This document shows, one piece after another, positions 38,331-47,427 of a DNA stretch of 64,000 nt. A program made the position numbers and the translations under genes. The notes below the pieces were generated by a model. The model made no database searches. It worked only from the letters and a program-made list of their open reading frames with translations, and had not been told where the DNA came from. The stretch is taken from positions 62,001 to 126,000 of the forward strand of contig NZ_FCNY02000021.1 in NCBI RefSeq assembly GCF_001544575.2, read 5' to 3'. Position 1 is the stretch's first letter. Each line of letters starts with the position of its first letter. Origin of the DNA: Caballeronia cordobensis (GTDB taxonomy: Bacteria > Pseudomonadota > Gammaproteobacteria > Burkholderiales > Burkholderiaceae).

Positions 38331-39149
38331 TCACGCCTGAAGACGCTGTTTCAAAAATTCAAGCACCCGGTCACGGACTTTGAGGGTCGGCTCTCCCTCT
38401 TTGTCAATCAAATTCTGCGTGAGTACGCTATGAGGCGATGGCACATGCTTGGCCACGAATGGCGCGACATCCTTATTCGCCACCTCGTCCGGCAACACGA
38501 TGCCTTCAAAATGCTCGCCCAACGCGTTCTGGTAAGCAGTAAACCTGGCAGCAGTACACAGCGGGTCGTCACGGAAACGCAACCCAACTACTTTCAGGCC
38601 TTCCCGATCCAGTCTGGAACGCACCTGGCTCAATTCTTCAGGCGAAATTTCCAAACCACCTGGGTCGTTGAGCGGCAAGGCCGGCTGCGCCAACACGGGC
38701 GCAATCAGCGCTGAGTCAAGCATCATCGTCAACGCGAAATTTCCCGTGAAGCACATGCCGACCGCACCAACGCCCGGCCCGCCGCATTCTGCGTGCGCGT
38801 GTCTAGCCAACGCGCGTAACCAGTGCGTCACCTTGCTTGAGCGCCCGGATTGCATAGCGCTGAACTCGGCGCTAATGCAGAGGCGTTGCAGTACCGCTGC
38901 CCCTTCGTCGGCGTCAACCACCGCCCCATCGCGGCCGAACAATGAGGGCATATATACGCGGAACCCTGCATCCCTGACCCAACGGGCAAAACGGGCGACA
39001 GGGGGACTAATGCCCGGCACTTCCGGCATCACGATAACCGCAGGTCCTGCACCCGCCAGATACACTTTCTTGCTGTCACCCTCAAACTCAAACTGCCAGG
39101 TTGAAAAATCGTCCAAGGGATCATCGACACTGACATCGCGCGTATTCAT
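38331..39149 (-). CDS. Dienelactone hydrolase family protein
   Basis: The 272-residue alpha/beta hydrolase has its nucleophile cysteine C133 in VGMCFTGNFAL and ends with the expected His in VPSPHSVLTQ. These are features of dienelactone hydrolases, which open muconate lactones. AAAGGAG lies 6 bp before ATG 39149, so this start is better than the in-frame codon at 39155. The mid-region MPEVPGISP and FRVYMPSLFGRDG fit the family. No chlorocatechol or muconate genes are nearby, so a general lactonase or esterase role is possible. Confidence 0.85.
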   Translation of the reverse strand: MNTRDVSVDDPLDDFSTWQFEFEGDSKKVYLAGAGPAVIVMPEVPGISPPVARFARWVRDAGFRVYMPSLFGRDGAVVDADEGAAVLQRLCISAEFSAMQSGRSSKVTHWLRALARHAHAECGGPGVGAVGMCFTGNFALTMMLDSALIAPVLAQPALPLNDPGGLEISPEELSQVRSRLDREGLKVVGLRFRDDPLCTAARFTAYQNALGEHFEGIVLPDEVANKDVAPFVAKHVPSPHSVLTQNLIDKEGEPTLKVRDRVLEFLKQRLQA

Positions 39150-40112
39150 GCACAACTCCTTTATGCCGATTGCGCGCCCGAGCTTGCGCGCTTCGAACTC
39201 TTACCTAACGGGCTGCAATTAATATAGTGCAGGCGTGTTCGAAATGGGTGAATATTGGTTAAGTGGCGTGCATGGACACGTCGTCACTTGGCACAAAATT
39301 GCGAATTGCTGCCACAATCGGCCACGGCCGAGCCATAGCCACTGGACTTCATCCATTCGCTCACGGCGATCAAGGTCGGCGAGGAACTACTTATCGACTA
39401 CAGTCTCGTCATTTATGGCGAGATCACCCTGCGGTCGGGCATTCGACGGCGGCTATGGGAGTGGTTCAGTCATCCGCGCCCGCGTTTCGGGGACCCGGCA
39501 TGTCGCGCTGGCACCAGCGCGGGATCAAGCCGCGCGAGCCCGAGCGAATCTTCGGTAAGACGGACCACTACGTTTCCAGCTTAGCAAAACGACCATATCG
39601 GCGGTCATTGGTTGACACGATTGTTCTTGTGCATGAAGCTTACGCTGCACGAACGACGTTGCCGAGCGGTTGACCGATACTGAGCTTGTGCTATTTCAAC
39701 AGCACCTCAGGCAACGCCATCGAACGAGAGCCGCCAATGTGCGGCCCTGTTGACTCTTTCCCCCGCAAAGCCGGTGACAACGTTAATTCGCTTTCTGCAA
39801 ACTCTTGAATTTACGCGCTTTCGGTATGCGCCGATGCGTCGGGTCCGCGAAGTGACAACTTTGATTTGGTCTACGGTCGCGCCCGCGTCGGTGATTTGTG
39901 GGCCAGTCGGATCGCAGAGGCCACTTGGATCGCACCACGAACTGAGCAGTAGAGGAAATTCTAACGCCGCAAAGATAGCGCCTCCATGCTTACAATGTAG
40001 ATGCAGTGCCGCAGGTCACGACTACCGGTTTGCGCAGTTTTCCGTAGGCGCGGTTGACCGGTGTTCTTTGCGTTTCTCCTCCAGTTTTACTACTTTCACC
40101 TGAGGAAAAGAA
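39150..40112. other. Gene-poor stretch containing a SET-domain remnant
   Basis: The left end is AT-rich and should hold the promoter of the dienelactone hydrolase gene. The middle holds a decayed SET-domain fragment (listed separately). The remainder (39560-40100) has no supported gene. The right end has a TGAGGAAAAG ribosome site for the BON gene. Confidence 0.5.
39345..39560 (+). pseudogene. SET-domain protein remnant
   Basis: One frame reads DFIHSLTAIKVGEELLIDYS, the end of a SET lysine-methyltransferase domain (pattern I.xGEELxxDY), followed by a degraded post-SET segment with GDPACRAG. An in-frame TAG lies at 39336-39338, and the catalytic NHxC region upstream is only faintly suggested in another frame. 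Only about 70 codons survive, so it is a relic. Confidence 0.55.
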
Positions 40113-40454
40113 ATGACATCCACGAAGATCTTCCTTGCCGCGGCGATTTCCATCGGCGCGATCATCGCGACCGTGCCCGTTGTTGGTGCGCAAGAGACAA
40201 CCGTAGCGACTTCCTCGAAATCATCCGCCAAAGCAGCAAATCGGCAACTCGCGAAGCAGGTTCAGACCACGCTGTACAAGCAAAAAGGTTTGGAATCTGC
40301 CGATATTCACGCTGTCGCTCGCAGCGGCAAGGTTACGCTGGTCGGGATGGCGCCCGATCAGAAGCAGATAGATCTCGCGGGGAAAATAGCCGAAGGCGTA
40401 CCCGGTGTGTCGTCGGTTACCAACAATCTCACGGTGGAAGAAGCCGGGCATTGA
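40113..40454 (+). CDS. Secreted BON-domain protein
   Basis: The 113-residue protein has a signal peptide (residues 1 to about 26: IFLAAAISIGAIIATVPVVGA) and a single BON domain (about 42-110). The domain contains LAKQVQTTLYKQKGLESADIHAVARSGKVTLVG and a closing VPGVSSVTNNLTV. BON domains bind membranes or other proteins in the periplasm, and many are induced by osmotic or envelope stress. Ribosome site TGAGGAAAAG precedes the ATG. Confidence 0.85.
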   Translation: MTSTKIFLAAAISIGAIIATVPVVGAQETTVATSSKSSAKAANRQLAKQVQTTLYKQKGLESADIHAVARSGKVTLVGMAPDQKQIDLAGKIAEGVPGVSSVTNNLTVEEAGH

Positions 40455-40659
40455 AATCGGCTTCAACGTGGCCAGTTTGTCGCACGCACGTTACCGCTCC
40501 GTGAACGACGCGGGCTGTTGGGCTTGCTTGTGGTTCGACAGCCGCCGTCGACGGAATTGGCAATTTGTCGTGTTGCATCCGCCAGCTGCAGCCGCAAGGT
40601 AAGGACGCCGATCCACGGAGTGTCAATGCCTCTCGCTGGATTCGGCGATCTGATTTCGA

Positions 40660-41103
40660 AACGCGTAAAGGAAGACATTCACCCTGTTTGGCACGTAGCG
40701 CCTGCTCGGCATCCCGCCTAGACCGACAAGTCCTGCATCGCCGCATCCTCCAGTCGATCTGCACCAGCGCGGTGTTGCCCGGTCGGCGGCGCGATCCGCA
40801 AGGCTGCGTCGAGCCCCTGTCCGACGATACCAATCTGATGATCGGAAGATCGAGGTCGATGCGAAGCTCTGGATTGGCTTCGAGCAAACTCGCAAGCATC
40901 GGCGGTGCGACGGATTGTCCGAACCCGGTTGGCGCTGTCATACGAAGCACTCTTGACGTCTTTTCCGGCAACGGCCTAAGCTCGACGCGCGCACCGGACT
41001 CCGCATCCGCCATTGCCTTGGCAAAGCGGACGAACGCTTCACCTTCGGCTGTCAGTGTGAGCGATCGAGTCAAGCCACCGCCGCGATCTTCTTTCAGGTT
41101 CAC
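40660..41103 (-). pseudogene. LysR-family regulator remnant
   Basis: Reading from 41103, the end of the winged helix is visible (LTRSLTLTAEGEAF), then the start of the effector domain (VLRMTAPTGFGQSVAPPMLASLL). The frame breaks near 40845 after DLPIIRLVSSDRG, and AALRIAPPTG continues in another frame. The helix-turn-helix itself is missing. It is a truncated, frameshifted pseudogene. Confidence 0.7.
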
Positions 41104-41486
41104 CGACGCGACTGAGCCAGATTAAGGATGTCAGCTTCGCGCGCTGCCAGTGAGCAAGTATTCTGCATTTTCTCTGGGCATTCTCGAATGCAAACCGTGT
41201 AGTGAAAAAGTTTCGTCAGGGAAACGACGTTGTATTGGAACCCGGCATTGTTGCCACGGACGGATACTTGCTAGCAATGGCCCCTGTAATGGGGCGGAGG
41301 AGCCGCACGAGCGTCCTTATAATTCATATGCCAATGGCCGAATTTCCGCCGGAAATCGCGGCGGGCATCTCCTTTGATTTGGCCGGCGCCGATCCGTGAG
41401 TGACCGCTTAGGGATGCGGCCGAAAGCAGACTGGCGGGGCGTCGAACGTCGTCGCGCAGCACGAATGAAGATGACCCTAAAGCTTC
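41104..41486. other. Intergenic stretch, no gene supported
   Basis: Open frames at 41150-41377 and 41202-41399 (+) have no domain or ribosome site. The stretch separates the LysR remnant from the end of the efflux operon. No terminator hairpin with T-run was identified for the operon. Confidence 0.45.
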
Positions 41487-43040
41487 TCAATGGCCGCCCG
41501 CGCGGGCGGCATCCGCGCCCGCGCCTATGCCCGGCTTCGTCAGCCAGATGAGCGGCACGATCGCGATGAAGATTACCGCGGACAGCCAAAAGATGTCGTT
41601 GAGACCAAGCATCGCGGCTTGCGTCGTGAGCGTGCGCTCGAAGAATGCCAGCGCCTGCGACGGACTTCCGCCGAGCGCGCCTTGTACCGAACCGATCGCA
41701 TCGACGAAAACCGGGTTGTGCACGCTCGCCTGTTCGACGAGTTGCGAGTGATGCAGGATCGTTCGATCGTTCCAGCCTGTGTTCGCGAGCGACGTGCCGA
41801 CCGCGCCCGCGAACACGCGCACGAAGTTCGAAAGTCCTGCAGCCGCCGGAATCTTCGAAGGCGGCAAGCCCGACAGGATGATGGCCGTCAGCGGCACGAA
41901 GAACAGCGCCGTGGGGATGCCTTGCAGGAGCGTCGGCACGACCAGCGTCCAGGTATCGACGCCGGTCGTGTAGTGCGAGCGCATGAAGAACACCGTCGCG
42001 AAACCGAGAAACGCGAGCGTGGCGAGCACGCGGGCGTCGGAGCGCGGCATCAGCTTGCCCATGACCGGCGCGAGGATTACCGCGAAGATGCCGAGCGGCG
42101 CGGTGGCGAGACCGGCATCGACGGAACGGTAGCCAAGATATTCCTGCATCCATTGCGGCAGCAGCACAAGGTTCGAAAAGAACACCGCATACGCGACGGA
42201 AATCGCCACCGTGCCGCCCAGGAAATTGCGTCCGGTGAAGAGCTTGATATCGACCACGGGACTCTTTTCCGTCAGTTCCCATATGAGGAAGAACGCGAAG
42301 CTGACGAGCGCGAACACGCCCAGTCCGACGATCAACGGCGAATTGAACCAGTCGAGGTCCTTGCCCTTGTCGAGCATGATCTGCAGCGACGCGACCCACG
42401 CGATCAACGAAAGCAGCCCGACTTTGTCGATCGGAATGCGCTTCACCGGCGTCTCGCGTTCGCGATAGATCGCCCACGTCACGCCCGCCGCGAAGAGGCC
42501 GACCGGAATGTTGATGTAGAAGATCCACGACCACGAATAGCTGTCCGTGATCCAGCCGCCGAGCGCCGGACCTGCAATCGGCCCGACTGTCGCCGTCATC
42601 GCCCAGAGCGCGAGAGCGGTCGAACTTTTCTCCTTCGGATAGGACGCGAGCAGAATGGCCTGCGACATCGGAATCAGCGGGCCGGCCACCGCACCCTGCA
42701 AGATGCGCGCGGCGAGCAGCACCGGCAGATTCGGCGCAATGCCGCACAGCCACGACGAGAGGACGAACAGCAGGATCGACCACACGAACAGCTTGATCTG
42801 TCCAACGCGCTGCGTGAGCCAGCCGGTCAGCGGAATCGAGATCGCGTTGGCGGCGGCGAAGAGCGTGATGACCCACGTGCCTTCATCGACGGAAACGCCG
42901 AGATTGCCCGCGATGGTCGGAATCGCGACGTTGGCGATCGACGAGTCGAGCACGTTCATGAAAGTTGCAAGCGCCACCGCGATGGTCGCTAGGACGAGTT
43001 TGCCGCCTTGCAGCGGAGCCGGTTGAGGCGTCGAGTTCAT
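41487..43040 (-). CDS. emrB: DHA2-family drug:proton antiporter, EmrB-like
   Basis: The 517-residue protein shows 14 hydrophobic segments with DHA2 signatures: LDSSIANVAIPTIAGNLGVS in helix 1, TLFAAANAISIPLTGWLTQRVG, and LQGAVAGPLIPMSQAILLASYP. It is the inner-membrane pump of a tripartite efflux system with the EmrA-like and NodT-like genes upstream in the same operon. AGGTGATGCA precedes ATG 43040. A 19-bp element also found before the outer membrane factor gene lies 24-42 bp upstream of this start, so it may have its own regulated promoter. Probable substrates are hydrophobic drugs or aromatic acids. Confidence 0.92.
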   Translation of the reverse strand: MNSTPQPAPLQGGKLVLATIAVALATFMNVLDSSIANVAIPTIAGNLGVSVDEGTWVITLFAAANAISIPLTGWLTQRVGQIKLFVWSILLFVLSSWLCGIAPNLPVLLAARILQGAVAGPLIPMSQAILLASYPKEKSSTALALWAMTATVGPIAGPALGGWITDSYSWSWIFYINIPVGLFAAGVTWAIYRERETPVKRIPIDKVGLLSLIAWVASLQIMLDKGKDLDWFNSPLIVGLGVFALVSFAFFLIWELTEKSPVVDIKLFTGRNFLGGTVAISVAYAVFFSNLVLLPQWMQEYLGYRSVDAGLATAPLGIFAVILAPVMGKLMPRSDARVLATLAFLGFATVFFMRSHYTTGVDTWTLVVPTLLQGIPTALFFVPLTAIILSGLPPSKIPAAAGLSNFVRVFAGAVGTSLANTGWNDRTILHHSQLVEQASVHNPVFVDAIGSVQGALGGSPSQALAFFERTLTTQAAMLGLNDIFWLSAVIFIAIVPLIWLTKPGIGAGADAARAGGH

Positions 43041-43063
43041 TGCATCACCTGTCTTGTCTTTCA

Positions 43064-43082
43064 CTGACTTATCAGATATATG
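43064..43082 (-). promoter_or_regulatory. 19-bp repeated element upstream of emrB
   Basis: CTGACTTATCAGATATATG (plus-strand reading) matches 17 of 19 positions of the element at 45797-45815 in the same orientation relative to the downstream gene. It contains the inverted half-sites TGA and TCA around TTA. It is a candidate operator for the MarR protein at the head of the operon. Confidence 0.6.
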
Positions 43083-43101
43083 GATATAAAAAGAATGCGC
43101 G

Positions 43102-44295
43102 TCAGTGCGACGTCATGTTCGCCGCGATGATCCGTTCGATCTCCGCGTTCGCTTCCTCGCCGTAGCGGCTGAAGACATCGGTCTTATAGGAGGTCGTCGT
43201 GGCCGCGCCCAGTTGCGTACCGGAACGGTCGCGCGTCTCGACTTCCGTTTCCATTGACAGGCCGATGCGCAGCGGATGCGCGTCGACTTCCCGCTGATCG
43301 AGCTTGATGCGTACCGGCAGGCGCTGCACGACCTTGATCCAGTTGCCGGTCGCGTTTTGCGCGGGCAGCACGGCGAAGGCCGCGCCCGTGCCTGCCGAGA
43401 AGCCTTCGACGTGGCCGTGGTACTTCACCTTCGCGCCGTAGGCATCGGCCGTGAGCGTGACCGGCTGACCAATGCGCATGTGCGCGAGCTGCACTTCCTT
43501 GAAGTTGGCATCGACCCAGACCCCGTCGAGCGGCACGATCGCCAGCAGCGGCGCGCCGGCCGCCACGCGCTGTCCCACCTGCACCGAGCGCCGCGCGACG
43601 TAGCCGGTGACCGGCGCGGGCAGCGTGTTGCGCGCGTAGTCGAGCCACGCCTCGCGCACTTTCGTGGCAGCCGCCTGCACGTCCGGATGCTGCGCGATGG
43701 ACGTGCGGTCGGTCAGCACGTGATTCGCCTCGGATTGCTGGCGCACGGCGTCGAGCGCAGCCTTCGCCGCGTTCACGGCATCGCGCGCATGGTCGACGTC
43801 TTCGCCCGAGACCGCACCGGTTTCAGCGATCGCCATGCGGCGTTTCAGGTCCGCCTGCGCGCGCATGAAGTCGGACTGTCGTTGCGCGACCGTCGCCGCG
43901 TAGTACGCGTTGTTGACGTACAGGCTGCTCACTTGCCGCACGGTCTGCGCGAGCTTCGCTTCGGCGTTGGCGAGCGCGACTTTGGCGTCGGCGTCGTCGA
44001 GCGTGACGATGGGCGCGCCCTGACGGACGATCTGCGTGTCGTCGGCGTTCACGGCGATCACGGTGCCGCTCACTTCGGGCGTCAGTTGTACGAGATTGCC
44101 GCTGACATAGGCATCGTCGGTCGATTCGAAAAAGCGGCCCGTAGTGTAGTAATAGCCGCCCCACCCCGCGCCCGCGATCGCTACGGTCGCCGCGAGCAGC
44201 GAAAGCAGCAGCGTGCGCTTGCTGCGCGGTTTTGTATCGGCGGCGGATTCGGGCCGATCCGTTTCGCTGCGTTCTTTGATCAGGGTGTCGCTCAT
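43102..44295 (-). CDS. emrA: EmrA/HlyD-family membrane fusion protein
   Basis: The 397-residue protein has a cytoplasmic head, one membrane segment (about 30-52: TLLLSLLAATVAIAGAGWGGYY), then a lipoyl/barrel region beginning TDDAYVSGNLVQLTPEVSGTVIAV. A coiled-coil hairpin (about 110-215) follows, and NTLPAPVTGYVARRSVQVGQRV returns to the barrel. This is the standard periplasmic adaptor linking an EmrB pump to an outer membrane channel. ATG 44295 (MSDTLIKERS) is the likely start. The frame to 44346 overlaps the preceding gene. Confidence 0.92.
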   Translation of the reverse strand: MSDTLIKERSETDRPESAADTKPRSKRTLLLSLLAATVAIAGAGWGGYYYTTGRFFESTDDAYVSGNLVQLTPEVSGTVIAVNADDTQIVRQGAPIVTLDDADAKVALANAEAKLAQTVRQVSSLYVNNAYYAATVAQRQSDFMRAQADLKRRMAIAETGAVSGEDVDHARDAVNAAKAALDAVRQQSEANHVLTDRTSIAQHPDVQAAATKVREAWLDYARNTLPAPVTGYVARRSVQVGQRVAAGAPLLAIVPLDGVWVDANFKEVQLAHMRIGQPVTLTADAYGAKVKYHGHVEGFSAGTGAAFAVLPAQNATGNWIKVVQRLPVRIKLDQREVDAHPLRIGLSMETEVETRDRSGTQLGAATTTSYKTDVFSRYGEEANAEIERIIAANMTSH

Positions 44296-44326
44296 GTCGG
44301 TGTTCCGGTTCGATTGAGTGTGTCGT

Positions 44327-45793
44327 TCAGCGTGCGGCGATGGCATCCGCCGATGTGTCCGTGTAGCCGCCGCCCAACGCGGCCGCGAGCGCGATCTGCT
44401 GGTCTCGCCGGTCCATCTTCAGGTTTGCGACCGCGCGTTCGGCGGCGAGCGCGTTGGTCTCGGCGTTCAGCACGGTCAATTGATTCGCGAGTCCCGCGCG
44501 ATATTGCGTGAGCGCGAGTTGCTGCGCGCCGTGCGCGGCGTCCTGCGCGGCGCTGGCGTCGGCAAGCTGTGCATCGGTTGAACGGATTTGCGAGAGGTTA
44601 GTCGCGACATCGCTCAGCGCCGTCACAAGCGTCTGGTTGTAGGTCGCGACGGCATAGTCGAGATCGGCGTAGCGGCCTTTCAATTGGGCGCGCAATGCGC
44701 CGCCGTCGAAAATCGGCAAATGGATCGCTGGTCCCGCCGACATGGTCCGGCTCGCCGCCGTCAGCAGCCGGCCGAAGCCGAATGCATCGAGCCCGAGCGT
44801 CGCGCTCAAGTTGATGTCGGGATAGAACTCGGCCTTCGCTTCCTTGATCTCGTGCGTCATCGAGTCGACGCGCCAGCGCGCCGCGACGAGGTCGGGGCGG
44901 CGGCTCACGAGATCGGCGGGAAGATTGCCGGGCAGACGCACTTCATCGCCGATGCCAAGATGAGGACGCTCGATCGACAGACCGCGATCCGGTCCTTCTC
45001 CCAGCAGCGCCGCGATCTGATAACGCGTCGTGACGATGCCGCCCTCGAGGGCGGCGAGCGTCGCGCGGCTCGACGCGAGATCGGCGTCGGCGGTCTTGCG
45101 CTCGACTTCGCTATCGAGCCCGTTGGCGATGCGGCCCGCCGTGATGCGCACGATCCGTTCGCGCTCGCCGACCTCGTTTTGCGCGATGTCGCGCAACGCG
45201 TAGAGCCGCGCGAGCTGATTGTAGGATCGCGCAATCGATGTATCGAGCGCGAGGCGTACGGCCTCGGCGTCCGCTCGGCTGGCCTGTACCTGCGATACGG
45301 CGGCGCGCAACGCTTCGCGATTCTTGCCCCACAGATCGAGTTCGTACGATGCGGATAGCAACCCCCTGTTTTCGGACTGCCACGATCCAGCGTAAGGCGG
45401 CGGCACGAGCGCGTTCTCAGAATAGCGCTGACGCGTCCACGAATACGACGCTCCGACCTGCGGCATGGCGTTCGCCCTCGCGGTCTCGCTATACGCCGAT
45501 GCCGCCGCGATGCGCGCCCGCGCCTGTTCCAGCGTTGGGCTGCCTCGAAGCGCTTCGTCGAGCAGCGCGCGCAGTTGGGCATCGCCGAACTGATCGGCCC
45601 AGTCGGGCGCGGGCCAGCGGCCATCGTCGGCGGGAAGGCTTTGCTGCGTCGCGTAGGTTTGCGGCTGCGCCATCTCTTTGTCGCTATGAATGCCTGCGTA
45701 GTTCGCGCACGCAGCCAGCACTGCTGCAAGTGCCAGCGTCACGCCGACTCGCGCGATACGCGACAATCGAAGTTGATTTGTTTGCTCTATCAT
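44327..45793 (-). CDS. NodT-family outer membrane efflux lipoprotein
   Basis: The 488-residue protein has a lipoprotein signal: MIEQTNQ then a hydrophobic stretch ending ALAAVLAACANY, with the lipidated Cys in LAAC. Two outer-membrane-efflux repeats of long helices follow (for example PTLEQARARIAAASAYSETA and LLTAASRTMSAGPAIHLPIFDGG). It forms the TolC-like channel of the tripartite pump. The 19-bp element lies 4 bp upstream of the ATG at 45793, overlapping the expected promoter or leader. Confidence 0.92.
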   Translation of the reverse strand: MIEQTNQLRLSRIARVGVTLALAAVLAACANYAGIHSDKEMAQPQTYATQQSLPADDGRWPAPDWADQFGDAQLRALLDEALRGSPTLEQARARIAAASAYSETARANAMPQVGASYSWTRQRYSENALVPPPYAGSWQSENRGLLSASYELDLWGKNREALRAAVSQVQASRADAEAVRLALDTSIARSYNQLARLYALRDIAQNEVGERERIVRITAGRIANGLDSEVERKTADADLASSRATLAALEGGIVTTRYQIAALLGEGPDRGLSIERPHLGIGDEVRLPGNLPADLVSRRPDLVAARWRVDSMTHEIKEAKAEFYPDINLSATLGLDAFGFGRLLTAASRTMSAGPAIHLPIFDGGALRAQLKGRYADLDYAVATYNQTLVTALSDVATNLSQIRSTDAQLADASAAQDAAHGAQQLALTQYRAGLANQLTVLNAETNALAAERAVANLKMDRRDQQIALAAALGGGYTDTSADAIAAR

Positions 45794-45796
45794 TTT

Positions 45797-45815
45797 CTGA
45801 CCTATCAGATAAATG
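45797..45815 (-). promoter_or_regulatory. 19-bp repeated element upstream of the outer membrane factor gene
   Basis: CTGACCTATCAGATAAATG is the second copy of the element described at 43064-43082, with only two mismatches. It lies between the MarR gene and the efflux genes, where a MarR operator is expected. Confidence 0.6.
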
Positions 45816-45853
45816 TATGAAAAAATTAGCGTGCGGGTATGAGCGCCGCGCAC

Positions 45854-46291
45854 TTAGTCTTCGAGGAACTTGTTCAGCAAGCGGCGCAGTTCGTTGAACT
45901 CCGCGCGCGTGAATTTCTTCAGACGCTTGTTGAGGACGGCCGGCGCGACATGCGGCAATTCAGCGGCGATCTTTTCGCCCTCTTTCGTCAGCTTGAGATG
46001 GACGACGCGCCGGTCTTCCAGGCTGCGCGAGCGTTGCAGCAGGCTGCGCGCTTCGAGCTTGTCGAGCATGCGCGTCATGAGGCCGGTATCGATGCCTAGC
46101 AACTTCGAAAGCTCGAATGGCGTTTGCGTCACGCCGCCGCGCATGGACATGAGGATGCCCATTTGCTGCGAGGTAATGCCAAGATCTTTCAAAGCCGCGT
46201 CCAGCTCCGCAACCAGAAGATTGCGCGCCTTATTGACGGCAAAACCGACGCTTTGCGTGAGCGTGAAGCTTTCCGGTGTGTAGTGATCCAT
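45854..46291 (-). CDS. MarR-family regulator of the efflux operon
   Basis: The 145-residue protein has the MarR winged helix. LGITSQQMGILMSMRGGVTQTPFELSKLLGIDTGLMTRMLDKLEARSLLQR includes the recognition helix, and DRRVVHLKLTKEGEKI forms the wing. N- and C-terminal helices give the dimer interface. MarR proteins usually repress the adjacent efflux genes and release DNA on binding phenolic ligands. It is first in the minus-strand order MarR, outer membrane factor, emrA, emrB. Two ACTGCAA direct repeats 20 bp apart lie just upstream of its start. Confidence 0.92.
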   Translation of the reverse strand: MDHYTPESFTLTQSVGFAVNKARNLLVAELDAALKDLGITSQQMGILMSMRGGVTQTPFELSKLLGIDTGLMTRMLDKLEARSLLQRSRSLEDRRVVHLKLTKEGEKIAAELPHVAPAVLNKRLKKFTRAEFNELRRLLNKFLED

Positions 46292-46312
46292 GCCTGTCCT
46301 CCAGCGCAGTGA

Positions 46313-46339
46313 ACTGCAATGGAAGTAACTTTACTGCAA
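46313..46339. promoter_or_regulatory. Two direct ACTGCAA repeats upstream of the MarR gene
   Basis: ACTGCAA occurs at 46313-46319 and 46333-46339, exactly 20 bp apart (about two helical turns). It is embedded in the AT-rich 5' region of the MarR gene. It could be an autoregulatory site. It differs from the 19-bp element near the efflux genes. Confidence 0.4.
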
Positions 46340-46537
46340 AGTCAGATTTTGTCAAAGCCTGTTTTTTGCAAAAATCTTTTGGCACGGCTGGAAAAGAGGC
46401 TTTCGGCGGCAGGATGAGCAACGGCGATGGGAAAGCCTCGGCTGCCGGCCGATCTCGACGGGCAACATGCCTCTATGACGTCGGCGTTTCTTGCTCGCGA
46501 CGAAGGCTTTGCTGTCTCATCAAGACATCGCGTTCAT

Positions 46538-47413
46538 TCACACATATCGCCACTCGAAACCTTCGGCGGTCTGCGTCACGGTTCCTGCCGATGTCTCGGC
46601 GAAATGTGCGGCGAATACCGTCGCGCCCGTATCCGCGGCATGCGCGAGCAGTCGCCCTCGCGATGCACGCGCCTGCTGCCCGTCGAGACAGAACATCGAA
46701 TTCCATTCCGGTCGATGCACCTGCACCGCACTGTGCATCGTGTCGCCGGAAAAGAGCGCCGTTTCGCCGCGCGAACGCATCTCGATCGCCATGTGCCCGC
46801 TGCTGTGGCCGAACGTTGGCAGAAAACGGATGCCATCCAGAATTTCTTCGCCCTCGTCCGGCACGACACGCGCCTGACCGGATTCGATCACGGGAAGCAC
46901 GCTGTCATCGAACACCATACGACGCGATTCGCCTTGCGGCATGAGCAACGAATCGCGTTCGCGCTCGCCGAATACATACGACGCGTTGGGAAACACCGGC
47001 GCCCAGCGGCCATCCTGCCAATGCGTATTCCAGCCCACGTGATCCACATGCAAATGCGTGAGCAGCACGTAATCGATCTTCTCTCGCGCGAAGCCCGCTG
47101 ATTCGAGCCGTTCAAGCACGGGATTATCGAGCTTGTCGAATAGCGCGCTGAATGGCCGCGACTTGCCGTTGCCGATGCCCGTATCGACGACGATCGTCAT
47201 GCCGTCGATTTCGACCACCCAAAGATGGGTCTTCAGTTGCACGCGCGCGTTGGCGAGGTCGAGCGTGTCGGCGGCAAAGGGCTCGGAAAGTGCTCGCCCG
47301 TCGTCCGCGGTCCACGCGGGAAAGAGCAAATCCGGTGCGAGCGCGAAGCAGGTTTCATCGACGCGCGTGATGGTCGCCGCGCCGACATGATGGACGTGTG
47401 AAGCGGATTTCAT
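46538..47413 (-). CDS. MBL-fold metallo-hydrolase
   Basis: The 291-residue protein has the metallo-beta-lactamase metal motif THLHVDHVGWN (H120, H122, D124, H125), a further His in FGHSSGHMAIE, an Asp in LFSGDTMHS and a late His in FAAHFAE. It belongs to the branch that includes AHL lactonases and methyl parathion hydrolase-like enzymes. ATG 47413 is chosen. A long open frame further upstream overlaps the MFS gene and is not coding. It lies 14 bp after the MFS gene, so the two are co-transcribed. The substrate may be a lactone or ester imported by that carrier. Confidence 0.9.
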   Translation of the reverse strand: MKSASHVHHVGAATITRVDETCFALAPDLLFPAWTADDGRALSEPFAADTLDLANARVQLKTHLWVVEIDGMTIVVDTGIGNGKSRPFSALFDKLDNPVLERLESAGFAREKIDYVLLTHLHVDHVGWNTHWQDGRWAPVFPNASYVFGERERDSLLMPQGESRRMVFDDSVLPVIESGQARVVPDEGEEILDGIRFLPTFGHSSGHMAIEMRSRGETALFSGDTMHSAVQVHRPEWNSMFCLDGQQARASRGRLLAHAADTGATVFAAHFAETSAGTVTQTAEGFEWRYV

Positions 47414-47427
47414 GACGGTCCTCTCTC

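Noticed and set aside
41490..42992. A 500-codon plus-strand open frame
   Set aside because: It is antisense to the clearly homologous EmrB gene, is extremely Arg/Asp/Glu-rich and has no domain; it is a shadow of high-GC codon use.
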